NCBI RefSeq assembly: GCF_030409055.1
Contig: NZ_CP116619.1
Location: 2,122,628-2,186,627, forward strand
Source of the DNA: Trichocoleus desertorum NBK24
Lineage (GTDB): Bacteria > Cyanobacteriota > Cyanobacteriia > FACHB-46
Direction: 5' to 3'
Length of the DNA stretch: 64,000 nucleotides
The notes under the pieces were generated by a model. That model saw only the letters and a list, made by a program, of their open reading frames with translations, was not told where the DNA came from and made no database searches. The position numbers and the translations under genes are program-made. The first letter of the stretch is position 1; every line of letters begins with the position of its first letter. Shown in pieces: positions 46,108 through 54,727 of this stretch.

Positions 46108-46959
46108 ATGCCAATCCCTGCTACCTGGATGATTAGAAATATTCGCTTCGATTGGGGGCGGCGTACCTACCTAATGGGAGTCCTGAATGTAACGCCAGAT
46201 AGCTTCAGTGATGGGGGCCAATTTGACTCTTTAGCAGCAGCCTTAGAGCAAGCGAAGCGTTTAGTAGCAGCAGGGGCAGACATTGTCGATGTGGGTGGTC
46301 AGTCTACCCGCCCCCAAGCCGCTGAGGTTGATGTAGAAACAGAACTGGATCGGGTCATTCCAGTCATAGAGGTGGTACGATCGCAGCTAGATGTGCCAAT
46401 TTCGGTCGATACAACCAGAGCGGCTGTGGCTAAAGCAGCTGTAGAGGCTGGAGCTGACATCGTCAACGATATTTCGGGCGCAACCTTTGATCCAGACATG
46501 CTACCGACTGTCGCAGCTCTGCAAGTGCCTCTGATCTTGATGCACATCCGAGGTACACCCCAGACGATGCAGCAATTGACCGATTACGAAGACTTGGTTG
46601 GAGAGATTCAAGCATTTCTGCAAGGTCGCATAGAGGCAGCGATCGCGGTGGGGATTGACCCTGCTCACCTCATGATCGACCCAGGACTTGGCTTTGCCAA
46701 AACTTACTCGCAAAACTTAGAGCTGTTGCGCCGAGTCTCAGAATTTCGAGCCTTAGGGTGCCCTATTTTAGTTGGGCCTTCCCGCAAAAGTTTTATTGGG
46801 CATATCCTCAACCAACCCGATCCACAACAACGAGTTTGGGGCACAGCGGCTGCGTGTGGTGCGGCGATCGCGGGTGGCACTGACCTACTGCGAGTGCATG
46901 ACGTGCAGGAAATGCGCGATGTTTGCCGAGTGGCCGATGCAATTTGGCGGCAGTCTTAG
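46108..46959 (+). CDS. folP: Dihydropteroate synthase
   Basis: It joins pterin pyrophosphate and p-aminobenzoate in folate synthesis. I prefer the ATG at 46108 (about 283 residues; the frame opens at 46075). Family motifs are GVLNVTPDSFSDGGQF (about 22-37), DIVDVGGQSTRPQAAEV, ISVDTTRAAVAKAAVEAGAD, INDISG-like IVNDISGATFD, DPGLGFAKTYSQNLELLRR and PILVGPSRKSFIG. It is alone, between the two-component genes and a band-7 gene. Confidence 0.96.
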   Translation: MPIPATWMIRNIRFDWGRRTYLMGVLNVTPDSFSDGGQFDSLAAALEQAKRLVAAGADIVDVGGQSTRPQAAEVDVETELDRVIPVIEVVRSQLDVPISVDTTRAAVAKAAVEAGADIVNDISGATFDPDMLPTVAALQVPLILMHIRGTPQTMQQLTDYEDLVGEIQAFLQGRIEAAIAVGIDPAHLMIDPGLGFAKTYSQNLELLRRVSEFRALGCPILVGPSRKSFIGHILNQPDPQQRVWGTAAACGAAIAGGTDLLRVHDVQEMRDVCRVADAIWRQS

Positions 46960-46996
46960 CTAAAGGTAAAAATGCAGGTAGCCAGAATCAGCTCCC

Positions 46997-47809
46997 CTAC
47001 GAAGAACCGTTTCCTGCTCCCAGATCGATGCCGTCCGGTACAGTGGGTGTTTCCATCAAATTCTCCAAAGCCTCACTCAGGGCTTTCGGGTCCATAAAAA
47101 TGACTTTGGAGTTAGGGCTTTCACTCAGCTTTTCATTCGCTTCTACATATCGCTGAGCAATCAGATACTTCAGCACTTCACTGGTATTGGGCTGAGCTTG
47201 CAACGCCTTGGCAATCAAGCGCATAGATTCCACCGTACCTTCGGCCTCAGAGATGGAGGCGCGTTTGCGAATTTCAGCGGCTCGTTGCTGGGCCATCGAC
47301 TCTAAGAGGGAGGCAGGTGGAGAAATGTTCTGTACCTCAACCCGCGTCACCTTCACGCCCCAAGCTGCGGTTGCTTCATCTAGTTGACGCAAGAGGGTTT
47401 GGTTAATCTCAGAGCGAGATGAATAGGTTTCTTCCACCTTCATTTGGCCCAAAGTCGATCGCAGCGTCGTGAGCACCAGGTTTTTGATGCCCAACTCCAC
47501 ATCTTCCACCGAGTAAAAAGCTCGCTCTAGCTCCAAAATTCGCCAGTAAACAACTGCATCTGCTTTCAGACACACGTTGTCTTTCGTAATCGCTTCTTGC
47601 GGTTCCACGTCCAACACTTGCTCCCGCACCGTGTCTTCCAGAACGATCGAGTCCACAAAAGGCACAATAAAGTTCAATCCGGGAACGAGCTTGCGGTGGT
47701 AGCGGCCCAACCGTTCTACAAGCGCTTCATTGCCTTGGTTGATGATTTTTACAGAGCCAACGGTATAACCGACAATGACTAAAGCTAAGGCGGCAAGAAT
47801 AGACTCCAT
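46997..47809 (-). CDS. SPFH/band-7 stomatin-like membrane protein
   Basis: The best start is the ATG 47809, giving MESILAALALVIVGYTVGSV, a single N-terminal membrane anchor, in a protein of about 270 residues; the frame opens at 47857. The SPFH domain follows: GNEALVERLGRYHRKLVPGL, DTVREQVLDVEPQEAITKDN, and GVKVTRVEVQNISPPASLLE. The C-terminal helix RAAEIRKRASISEAEGTVES is typical of stomatin/HflK-type proteins. Members form large membrane rings and modulate proteases or channels. Confidence 0.93.
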   Translation of the reverse strand: MESILAALALVIVGYTVGSVKIINQGNEALVERLGRYHRKLVPGLNFIVPFVDSIVLEDTVREQVLDVEPQEAITKDNVCLKADAVVYWRILELERAFYSVEDVELGIKNLVLTTLRSTLGQMKVEETYSSRSEINQTLLRQLDEATAAWGVKVTRVEVQNISPPASLLESMAQQRAAEIRKRASISEAEGTVESMRLIAKALQAQPNTSEVLKYLIAQRYVEANEKLSESPNSKVIFMDPKALSEALENLMETPTVPDGIDLGAGNGSS

Positions 47810-47930
47810 AAATTCATCAACTCCCGATGAGTGGGTTAGGCAGAAACGCAGAGCCAAGATTACTCAGGCTACGATCTTTCCAGTTTAGTGGTTAGTTTAG
47901 TGATGCGATCGCGTCTCTCTGAACTATCCG

Positions 47931-49766
47931 CTAGCCCCTAGGTGCTTTGCGCCGAGAGCCGAGTTGCCACGCAGAACTACCAGAGGCGCTGACGGTATAG
48001 AGCACTGAATTACAGGCGACAAAATAGTAAGCCAAGGTAGAAACTCGCTGACCGACTTCTGTATTTAACTGCTGGGGCGGAAGAGATGCGACTTTCATCC
48101 AGGGCGCTAGACTGGCGGGCAATTGAGTGTTCAAGCGCAGAGGAATTTGAGCCGTGGAGAGCGATTGAGCATAGCCAGAAGTCAAAAACGGCTGATACAA
48201 CTTAGCTTCTGGGGTGAGCTGTTTGATGAAAGCTAGACTCACGCCTTGCAGAAGTTGCCGAAGATGCTCTGTCTCTGGGCCTTGTCGCTCTCGAACTAAC
48301 GTGCTTTGGGTAATCAGGTCACTAAAATTCGCTGGATCACCGACGCTTAAATGCGTACCGCCGATCGCCGTTACCAAATATTTAGGCTGAGGTAGCTGGG
48401 CAAACGGTTGTAATTGGTGAGTTAAGGTAGGAGTCAGATTGTCTTCTGTCCCCGTCAGGATCAAGGTTGGGGTCGCTACTCGCTTCAGCCCATCGGGACC
48501 AAACAGACGACCCACGACTGGATTGAGGGCGATCGCTTGAGCCACTCTAGGGTCACGCAGTTGCACACGACGTTCTGGTAAATCAATCGCGGTACATTGC
48601 AACCAATCAGCCGGAGATAAGCCCAAGGGAATGCGCTCTTGGCAAAACTGACGCAACCCTTCCACGTTCAGTTCGGCACCCGCTAAGGCTAGGGCTGTAT
48701 AGCCGCCCAAAGAATGCCCCATGACACTGACTTGATTGGTATTGAGTTTCCCTTGTAAAGCTCCAGGTTTTTGATTGCGCTGAGCGAGTTGATCGAGCAA
48801 AAAGCTGACATCCCGTGGCCGTTCCACAAACTCTGCCGCTGAAAGCAAGGTATCGCGGGCTAGACCTGGGGAAGGACTGGCGAGCCAAGCCAGATTGCTC
48901 CCTGGATGCTCAATGGCGGCTACCGTCAAACCATAGGAAGCGAGATGACGAGCTAAATAAGCGAGAAAAGTCCGATTCGCTCCAAAACCGTGAGAAAGCA
49001 CGACTAAAGGCCCCGTGGGGCGATCGCTCCAGTAGAGATCAACAGGCAGGGTGCGCTGGCGTTGGCGATCGCGCAGCACCAAAGTTTTTTGCTGGACTTC
49101 CTGAGCACCAGAAACCGTGGGGTCAAAAGTAGCTGCAAACGCTGGGCTCTCTACCTTCAACTCCCGCTCTAGGATGGGGCTGAGCGCTTGGCTTTCCCAA
49201 TAGGAAAAGTTGAGTTGTGAGGCGATCGCCGCAATCGAGCTGACATCGATCGTGACAGTCTCTTGGGGAAATGCTCTCAAGATCGCCAATACACTTAAAC
49301 CGTTGGCCTGACGAGCGGCCAGCGTCACGGCGGCTTGCAGTTGTTCTACTGTACTGCCGGGAATTGCCACCCCTAAGGCCGCTAGCATTCTTTGCCCGGC
49401 GGGAGAGCGCAACAGCTCATTCACCACCTGATCGCCAATGTTGGGGTCGAGTTCTAGGCGATCGGCGAGGGCTTTGCGAACATCGGGGGTGAGAACTAGC
49501 GCATAAGGTTTGAGCGCGGGAGTCAATTCTCCAGTTTTGGCAAAGGTTTCTAAATCCGCGATCGCGATCGTCTGCTGAAATGGCCCCAAGCGAAACGTCA
49601 CACGCTCTGCCGCTTGACCAGGCGTGGCAAGACTACAACTAAGTGCGACTACAGCGCCACACAAAAGCCCCTGCATCCATTTTCTAGAACGTTGCACCAA
49701 GACTGTTTGGATGGTTGGGGCTGAGGAGTTAGTAATCCCCTGTTGAAGCCAGAAAAACTGTGGCAT
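47931..49766 (-). CDS. Secreted alpha/beta hydrolase with DUF1400 domain
   Basis: The 611-residue protein has an N-terminal export signal (near residues 27-52, ending TPGQAAE), a DUF1400 region (about 53-210) known mainly from cyanobacteria, and an alpha/beta hydrolase domain. This contains VVLSHGFGANRTFLAYLARH (oxyanion loop), VSVMGHSLGGYTALALAG (nucleophile Ser) and the His in IGGTHLSVGDP. It should hydrolyse an ester or lipid in the periplasm; the substrate is unknown. The long lead before the signal is suspicious, so a downstream start is likely. Confidence 0.88.
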   Translation of the reverse strand: MPQFFWLQQGITNSSAPTIQTVLVQRSRKWMQGLLCGAVVALSCSLATPGQAAERVTFRLGPFQQTIAIADLETFAKTGELTPALKPYALVLTPDVRKALADRLELDPNIGDQVVNELLRSPAGQRMLAALGVAIPGSTVEQLQAAVTLAARQANGLSVLAILRAFPQETVTIDVSSIAAIASQLNFSYWESQALSPILERELKVESPAFAATFDPTVSGAQEVQQKTLVLRDRQRQRTLPVDLYWSDRPTGPLVVLSHGFGANRTFLAYLARHLASYGLTVAAIEHPGSNLAWLASPSPGLARDTLLSAAEFVERPRDVSFLLDQLAQRNQKPGALQGKLNTNQVSVMGHSLGGYTALALAGAELNVEGLRQFCQERIPLGLSPADWLQCTAIDLPERRVQLRDPRVAQAIALNPVVGRLFGPDGLKRVATPTLILTGTEDNLTPTLTHQLQPFAQLPQPKYLVTAIGGTHLSVGDPANFSDLITQSTLVRERQGPETEHLRQLLQGVSLAFIKQLTPEAKLYQPFLTSGYAQSLSTAQIPLRLNTQLPASLAPWMKVASLPPQQLNTEVGQRVSTLAYYFVACNSVLYTVSASGSSAWQLGSRRKAPRG

Positions 49767-49977
49767 GTTCTCAGAGTACGACCAGTATCAACGTCAACAA
49801 AATGCTGGCGAGCATTCAGCAACTGGCTCTGCGCCATGCAGGAGTCCGATACTAAAGCTGCCAACCAGACAAATTGGTAGAAGGGATCTGTCGCAGGTTG
49901 TTCCCACCTACTTTAAAAGGTAGTCGAAAGTTGAGAAGTTTGATGTGTCCTTAATGCCGAGTTCACCAAAAGATCGG

Positions 49978-50706
49978 TTAGGGAGTTCTAGCAGGCACCG
50001 CAAATTCTTGAGCCGCAAATTTACGTCCAGACGCCGGATCAATGACAACCCCATAACCAAATTTGACGTACTCTGGCTTCAGAATGTTCTGACGATGTCC
50101 GTTGCTGTACATCCAGCCTTTCTGAAACATCTCAATATCGCGATAAGTCAGCCCCAGGCTGGATTCTTGGACGTAGATGATATTTTCTCCGACACCCACC
50201 TTAGGATTACCCCCGATCGCATGAAAGCGATGGGTTGGCGTGTGGCCCTCTAAAGATTGGTGCGCAAAATAGCGACGGTTCATCATGTCTTGAGCATGAA
50301 GCTGAGCCGCTTGGGAGAGCAAGGGATCTTCTACCAAAGCAGGTAGGCCATTGAGTTGGCGATCGCGATTCATCACCTCTAGAGCAAATGTCCGTAGCTC
50401 TGGCAAGGATCGAGGAGTTGCCGCAGTCCAAAGCGTAGCAATCGGTAGACCAATCTTCCAATCGCGACCGCCAGGGCCGTTGTAAAGACCGAGGTGAAAA
50501 ACTTTTTGAGGAGATAACTCAGCCCAAAAGTAATGAGCATCCAGGGGATGACCGCGCTGAGCTTGTTTAACGAAATGGAAAACAGGAGGCACCGTCCATA
50601 AAACCGCAAATAAAGCGGCATAGCTGAGCCAAATACTTTTAGGGCAAACTCGCTTAGTCCCTGTTTTGTACCAAAATAATCGCGGCTTAGGGGACAAACT
50701 TGACAT
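49978..50706 (-). CDS. CAP-domain (SCP/PR-1-like) protein
   Basis: The 242-residue protein has one N-terminal membrane helix (about 26-45) and an extracytoplasmic CAP domain (about 105-240): LEVMNRDRQLNGLPALVEDP, HAQDMMNRRYFAHQS and GHRQNILKPEYVKFGYGVV. Bacterial CAP proteins are secreted or anchored and of diverse, mostly unknown function; some bind lipids or act as peptidases. It stands alone, with YjbQ 149 bp upstream. Confidence 0.9.
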   Translation of the reverse strand: MSSLSPKPRLFWYKTGTKRVCPKSIWLSYAALFAVLWTVPPVFHFVKQAQRGHPLDAHYFWAELSPQKVFHLGLYNGPGGRDWKIGLPIATLWTAATPRSLPELRTFALEVMNRDRQLNGLPALVEDPLLSQAAQLHAQDMMNRRYFAHQSLEGHTPTHRFHAIGGNPKVGVGENIIYVQESSLGLTYRDIEMFQKGWMYSNGHRQNILKPEYVKFGYGVVIDPASGRKFAAQEFAVPARTP

Positions 50707-50854
50707 ATTGCGATCGCCCCACAGGACGCAGCATTTTCCGGGTTCATCCTATAAACAAGGCAGCGGCTAGAGATACCGTAAAAGCACCCTTGCGATCGCT
50801 TTTTAGAAATTTATTGCCCGTAAAAGTGCGCCATTAACGCCATTAAGTTAAACG

Positions 50855-51274
50855 TTACTCTCCAGTGATATGCACCACCAACTCACGGGTATGGCTGCGT
50901 TGGCGGTGTTCCCATACATAAATTCCTTGCCAGGTGCCTAGAACTAATTGCCCTTGAGCGATCGGAATTTGCTCGGAGCTGTGGGTAAGGGCGGTACGAA
51001 TGTGAGCGGGCATATCATCCGGGCCTTCAGCACTGTGAATATAGCGTTGGCTATCTTCGGGCACCAGCTTAGCGAAGAAGTTTTCTAAATCGCGGAGCAC
51101 GTCCGGGTCAGCATTTTCTTGAATTAGCAAACTGGCTGAGGTATGCCGTAGAAACAAGGTACAAAGCCCAGTTTCAATTCCTGACTCTGCCACGATCGCC
51201 TGAATTTTTGAGGTGATTTTAGCCAGTGACTTACCCGCAGTTGAGATGCTCAGGAAACGTTGGTAATGGCGCAT
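50855..51274 (-). CDS. yjbQ: YjbQ/UPF0047 family protein
   Basis: The 139-residue protein has the family signature: CTLFLRHTSASLLIQENADP (about 38-57) and WQGIYVWEHRQRSHTRELVV near the C-terminus. The conserved His residues (H44, H117-type) are present. Members have secondary thiamine-phosphate synthase activity and may be hydrolases; the physiological role is unsettled. It lies 71 bp downstream of the GT-B-like gene on the same strand. Confidence 0.93.
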   Translation of the reverse strand: MRHYQRFLSISTAGKSLAKITSKIQAIVAESGIETGLCTLFLRHTSASLLIQENADPDVLRDLENFFAKLVPEDSQRYIHSAEGPDDMPAHIRTALTHSSEQIPIAQGQLVLGTWQGIYVWEHRQRSHTRELVVHITGE

Positions 51275-51345
51275 GAATTTTGAGTGATTTTTGAGTGATT
51301 GAAGCGAACTAAATTAACCGAATTAACTCAATTAGCTAGATTAAT

Positions 51346-52425
51346 TTACTGGCCAAAGTATTGAATCACTGCCTCAGCGATCGCCTGATTGCCATCGGTT
51401 TTTACAGGTTCAGACTGACGCGGAGGTTGGGGGGATTGGTGCAAAAATTCCCAGTCACTGTGAAAGAATTCCTCTGGTTGCAAGATTTGATGATGGGCAT
51501 AATTCTGGATGCCTTCTAGCAAAACTGGTGATTCAGCAAAGTCATCGCGAGTGATGGTAATAATCGGCAAGCTCTGACGACAAGCTTCGGCAAACGTGCT
51601 GTAGCCCGGTTTTGACACCAATCGGCCACACAAAGGCATAAAATCCACGGGACGATATTGATGATCTGTCACCTTGCGTAAATTTGCCAAATCTGGCGCT
51701 TGGCGATCGAAGGTGATGAATTGCCAATCGGGAAAGTGCTGCAAGTTTTGATAAGGAATTTGATCCAGACCCAGACCGCCAAAGGTCAACAAAACCGTCC
51801 GTTCTGGCGATGTATCGAGATTAAACGTGGCGCGGAGCTGATCCAAATCAAAGCGAGGAGAGCCACCCGTTAAACCCACATCTGTAATTTTGGGAAAAGC
51901 ACTCATCGGTTCGTGAAAGGGCAAGCGAAACAGGCGATCGCACTGTTGAAAACAACCCCGAATCCAATCGGCAATTTCTACAAACTCACCGCCCCAAGCT
52001 TGATAAATAAAGTCCCAGCCGAAGTTGCTCATCATCCAGCAAGGCACCCCGGCAGCTTGAGCAATCTTGGTAGCCAAGGGTGGAATATCAGCGAGAACTA
52101 GACCGATCCGATTTTGCTGAATAAAGTTCACTTCTGAAGCAATCAGCGATCGCTCTTGTGCTCGGATATGCCGCAGTTTTTCCAAGGTGGCGGCTTTATC
52201 CATCGTGATGCTGTCGCTTTGAATAATCCCCACATCTAAACCACGAGGACGGTGAATGAAATCGCCACTCACATAAGACTCCAACAACCAACGCGGTGCC
52301 GTCGTCACCATTGCCACTAGAATCTCTGGGCAAAGGTGTTGAATTTCTGCCACCACCGAGGCCGCGCGGGTCGCATGGCCAAAACCGTGATTGGTGATCG
52401 CCACATATAAAACGGGTCGAGACAT
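51346..52425 (-). CDS. GT-B-type glycosyltransferase-like protein
   Basis: The 359-residue protein has a GT28/UGT-like architecture. The N-terminal domain starts VLYVAITNHGFGHATRAASV with the donor-loop GFGHATR. The C-terminal region has VLLTFGGLGLDQIPY and SKPGYSTFAEACRQSLPIIT, the nucleotide-sugar site. A polar 45-residue tail follows. It should transfer a sugar from a nucleotide donor to an unknown acceptor. It starts 30 bp after the stop of the cystine-lyase-like gene and may share its transcript. Confidence 0.85.
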   Translation of the reverse strand: MSRPVLYVAITNHGFGHATRAASVVAEIQHLCPEILVAMVTTAPRWLLESYVSGDFIHRPRGLDVGIIQSDSITMDKAATLEKLRHIRAQERSLIASEVNFIQQNRIGLVLADIPPLATKIAQAAGVPCWMMSNFGWDFIYQAWGGEFVEIADWIRGCFQQCDRLFRLPFHEPMSAFPKITDVGLTGGSPRFDLDQLRATFNLDTSPERTVLLTFGGLGLDQIPYQNLQHFPDWQFITFDRQAPDLANLRKVTDHQYRPVDFMPLCGRLVSKPGYSTFAEACRQSLPIITITRDDFAESPVLLEGIQNYAHHQILQPEEFFHSDWEFLHQSPQPPRQSEPVKTDGNQAIAEAVIQYFGQ

Positions 52426-52455
52426 GCGCCAGCTCCTTCTACTACCCCACCATTA

Positions 52456-53670
52456 CTACCCAACCGTTTGACAGAACTGCTGCACGCCTGCCACCAAGCG
52501 ATCGATCTCCGATTCTAGGGTTAGGTAATGCACACAAGCCCGAACACAATCAGGATTTAAGATCGTACGAATCATCACCTCTTGGCTCTCTAAAAACTGG
52601 GCTAGTTGGCGGTGCGATCGCCCAGAAACTTGATCTACCAACTGAAACGAAACCAACCCTGCTTCTGGCGCAGTCGTCCGCAAGCAATGCACTGAGCGTA
52701 ACTCGCGGAGTTGTTGCCAGAGATAGGCACTCAGGGATTGAATGCGCTGATAGCGAGCTTCAATTGAACCCCATTCCGATTGAGTCGCGATCGCCACTCT
52801 CAACGCCGGATACAAGGCATAGTCAGAAGTAGCCACTTCAAACCGTTTACCGCCTCGTTCCCATCCGCTGGGTTGACCGTTCGCATCCGTGGTGATGCCT
52901 CGCCAGCCGATAAAAGTCGGTTGCAAGGTTTCTAGCGCTTCTGGGCGAATGTATAGCCCACCCACTCCCGCAGGGCCACACCACCACTTATGCCCTGTAA
53001 ACGCATAAAAATCCACCTCTAGTGCGGCCAGATCGAGCGGCAACACCCCGACCGATTGCGCTGCATCAACCAAGACTTGGATGGGATGTTGTTGAGTGGG
53101 GTAGGCATGGCAAGCCTGAACCATTTCTCCTAACGGCAGCACTTGGCCCGTGTTCCAGAGAATATGGCTGAGAACGACTAGGCGAGTATTAGCGCTTAAG
53201 TGCTCCGCGATCGCCGCCACTGGATCACCTTGATTCAAAGTCGCCAGCAGCGGGCAAACATCCACTACCACCCCAAACCGACGTTGAATTTCTTGCACCG
53301 TAGCGATGATGCTTTGATGCTCACAATCGGTGATTAAAATGCGATCGCTAGGCTGCCACTCGATCCCCCAAAGCGCAATATTGCAGCCTGTCGAGACACT
53401 GTCGGTCAAAGTGATGGTTTCAGCAGTCGTACCCAATTCTGTAGCGATCGTTTGGCGAGTTTGCTGAGTCTCCTGATGAATCCAAGTATTGCTGTTATTA
53501 GAGAATGGGCCAACTTGTTGAATATGTAGGTGAGCCTGTTGCAAAGCGGCTAGGGCTGCTTGAGGCATAGGGCCTTGGCCACCATAGTTGAAATAGGCTT
53601 TGTTGGCTAAGGCGGGAAACTGCTGGCGATGGCGTTCTAAAAGGTGCTGAACCGGAAGCGTACTCTTCAT
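52456..53670 (-). CDS. Cystine C-S lyase-like PLP enzyme (C-DES type)
   Basis: The 404-residue enzyme closely follows the Synechocystis C-DES protein as I remember it: RQQFPALANKAYFNYGGQGP at the start, TLTDSVSTGCNIALWGIEW, CEHQSIIATVQEI and YAFTGHKWWCGPAGVGGLYI with PLP Lys K228, and D202 in VDAAQSVG. C-DES cleaves cystine to supply persulfide sulfur for Fe-S cluster assembly in vitro. It is not IscS or SufS type. It precedes the GT-B-like gene on the same strand. Confidence 0.88.
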   Translation of the reverse strand: MKSTLPVQHLLERHRQQFPALANKAYFNYGGQGPMPQAALAALQQAHLHIQQVGPFSNNSNTWIHQETQQTRQTIATELGTTAETITLTDSVSTGCNIALWGIEWQPSDRILITDCEHQSIIATVQEIQRRFGVVVDVCPLLATLNQGDPVAAIAEHLSANTRLVVLSHILWNTGQVLPLGEMVQACHAYPTQQHPIQVLVDAAQSVGVLPLDLAALEVDFYAFTGHKWWCGPAGVGGLYIRPEALETLQPTFIGWRGITTDANGQPSGWERGGKRFEVATSDYALYPALRVAIATQSEWGSIEARYQRIQSLSAYLWQQLRELRSVHCLRTTAPEAGLVSFQLVDQVSGRSHRQLAQFLESQEVMIRTILNPDCVRACVHYLTLESEIDRLVAGVQQFCQTVG

Positions 53671-53863
53671 AGCGGCTCAAGTCATGGGGAAGCCCTAGCA
53701 TTTTAGCAACTTCGGTCATGGCGAAATGGCTAGAACCTCAGAATCTTCGACAATTGAGCGAATTGATTACAAAAATCAACCCTGAGATACATCCCCAATT
53801 AGATAGATTCTTATAAATTATTAAAAGAAAAATCTTTCTGTTGTGTGAGGATCTAGAGCCGTT

Positions 53864-54613
53864 ATGACAAACTGGCAACTGCGCAGCTCGCTGCTGAAAT
53901 CTGGTCTAATTATCGGACTGGCAACTGTCATTGGCCTTGGTGGCAATATGGGTGTGGCTCTGGTAAATAGCCAAAGCGCGATCGCCCAAGAACAAGCTCC
54001 TGCCGAAGAAATGCCCACGGAGGAAATGCCTGCCGAGGAAATGCCTACGGAAGAAATGCCTACGGAAGAAACTCCGGCTGAGGAGATGCCCGCTGAAGAA
54101 GCTCCCACTGAACAATCTTCTGAACAGCGATCGCTGCCGATTGTGCTTATATCTACTGCTGGAGAAACTGCTAGCACCAGAGCCATTCCTGGCTACCAGA
54201 GCCGCTTTAGCCAAATTTTGGGTAGTGGTGCCTTACTGCTAAATAACGAAGATCAAGTCACAGGATATTACTTCACCACTACAGGTCTAGAACCTAGCCA
54301 AACCCTGCCCTATCACTTCCATGCAGCCATGACTGGTGCGAACCCCACTAGCTGCGAAGGAGATAAAGCCCTCATAGACTCCGAAGTAGGTGGCGGTGTA
54401 ATTACAGATTTAGCTGCGATCGCGCCTTTGCAATCCAGTGCAGGTGGTGTAGGTCGGGTAGGTTCACCATTTAGCCCAGTGCAACTACCCAGCCCTGTAG
54501 CCCTACAGGACGTTGGTTACTTGAACATTCACTCCACCCAAGGAACTCCAGTGGGGCCTGGGATTGTCTGTGCCAACGTGCGTCTAGATCCTGCTGGCTT
54601 CATGCGCAAATAA
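53864..54613 (+). CDS. Secreted protein with acidic PxEEM repeats and CHRD-like domain
   Basis: The 249-residue protein has a signal peptide (hydrophobic core SGLIIGLATVIGLGGNMGVA, cleavage near SAIAQ). A repeat region of about 38 residues follows (53997-54114), built on the 5-residue units PAEEM and PTEEM in imperfect 15-base repeats. The C-terminal domain (about 90-249) contains LPYHFHAAMTGANPTSCEGD, ALQDVGYLNIHSTQGTPVGP and GIVCANVRL, resembling the CHRD/superoxide-dismutase-like beta-sandwich. It is probably periplasmic or wall-associated; function is unknown. Confidence 0.75.
   Translation: MTNWQLRSSLLKSGLIIGLATVIGLGGNMGVALVNSQSAIAQEQAPAEEMPTEEMPAEEMPTEEMPTEETPAEEMPAEEAPTEQSSEQRSLPIVLISTAGETASTRAIPGYQSRFSQILGSGALLLNNEDQVTGYYFTTTGLEPSQTLPYHFHAAMTGANPTSCEGDKALIDSEVGGGVITDLAAIAPLQSSAGGVGRVGSPFSPVQLPSPVALQDVGYLNIHSTQGTPVGPGIVCANVRLDPAGFMRK
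53997..54114 (+). repeat. Minisatellite of 15-bp units inside coding sequence
   Basis: About eight imperfect copies of a 15-base unit (for example GAAGAAATGCCTACG) encode PAEEM/PTEEM. Such arrays can change length by slippage without breaking the frame. Confidence 0.85.
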
Positions 54614-54727
54614 TTGTCCGATAGCTACTGCTGATGCGTTGATGCCTATAGGTTTTTCGACAACGTAGGCTGATTTAGTAGTTTCTGAGTACCACAACTA
54701 AGCAAATTTCCTGCTAGCGTTGAAGGC

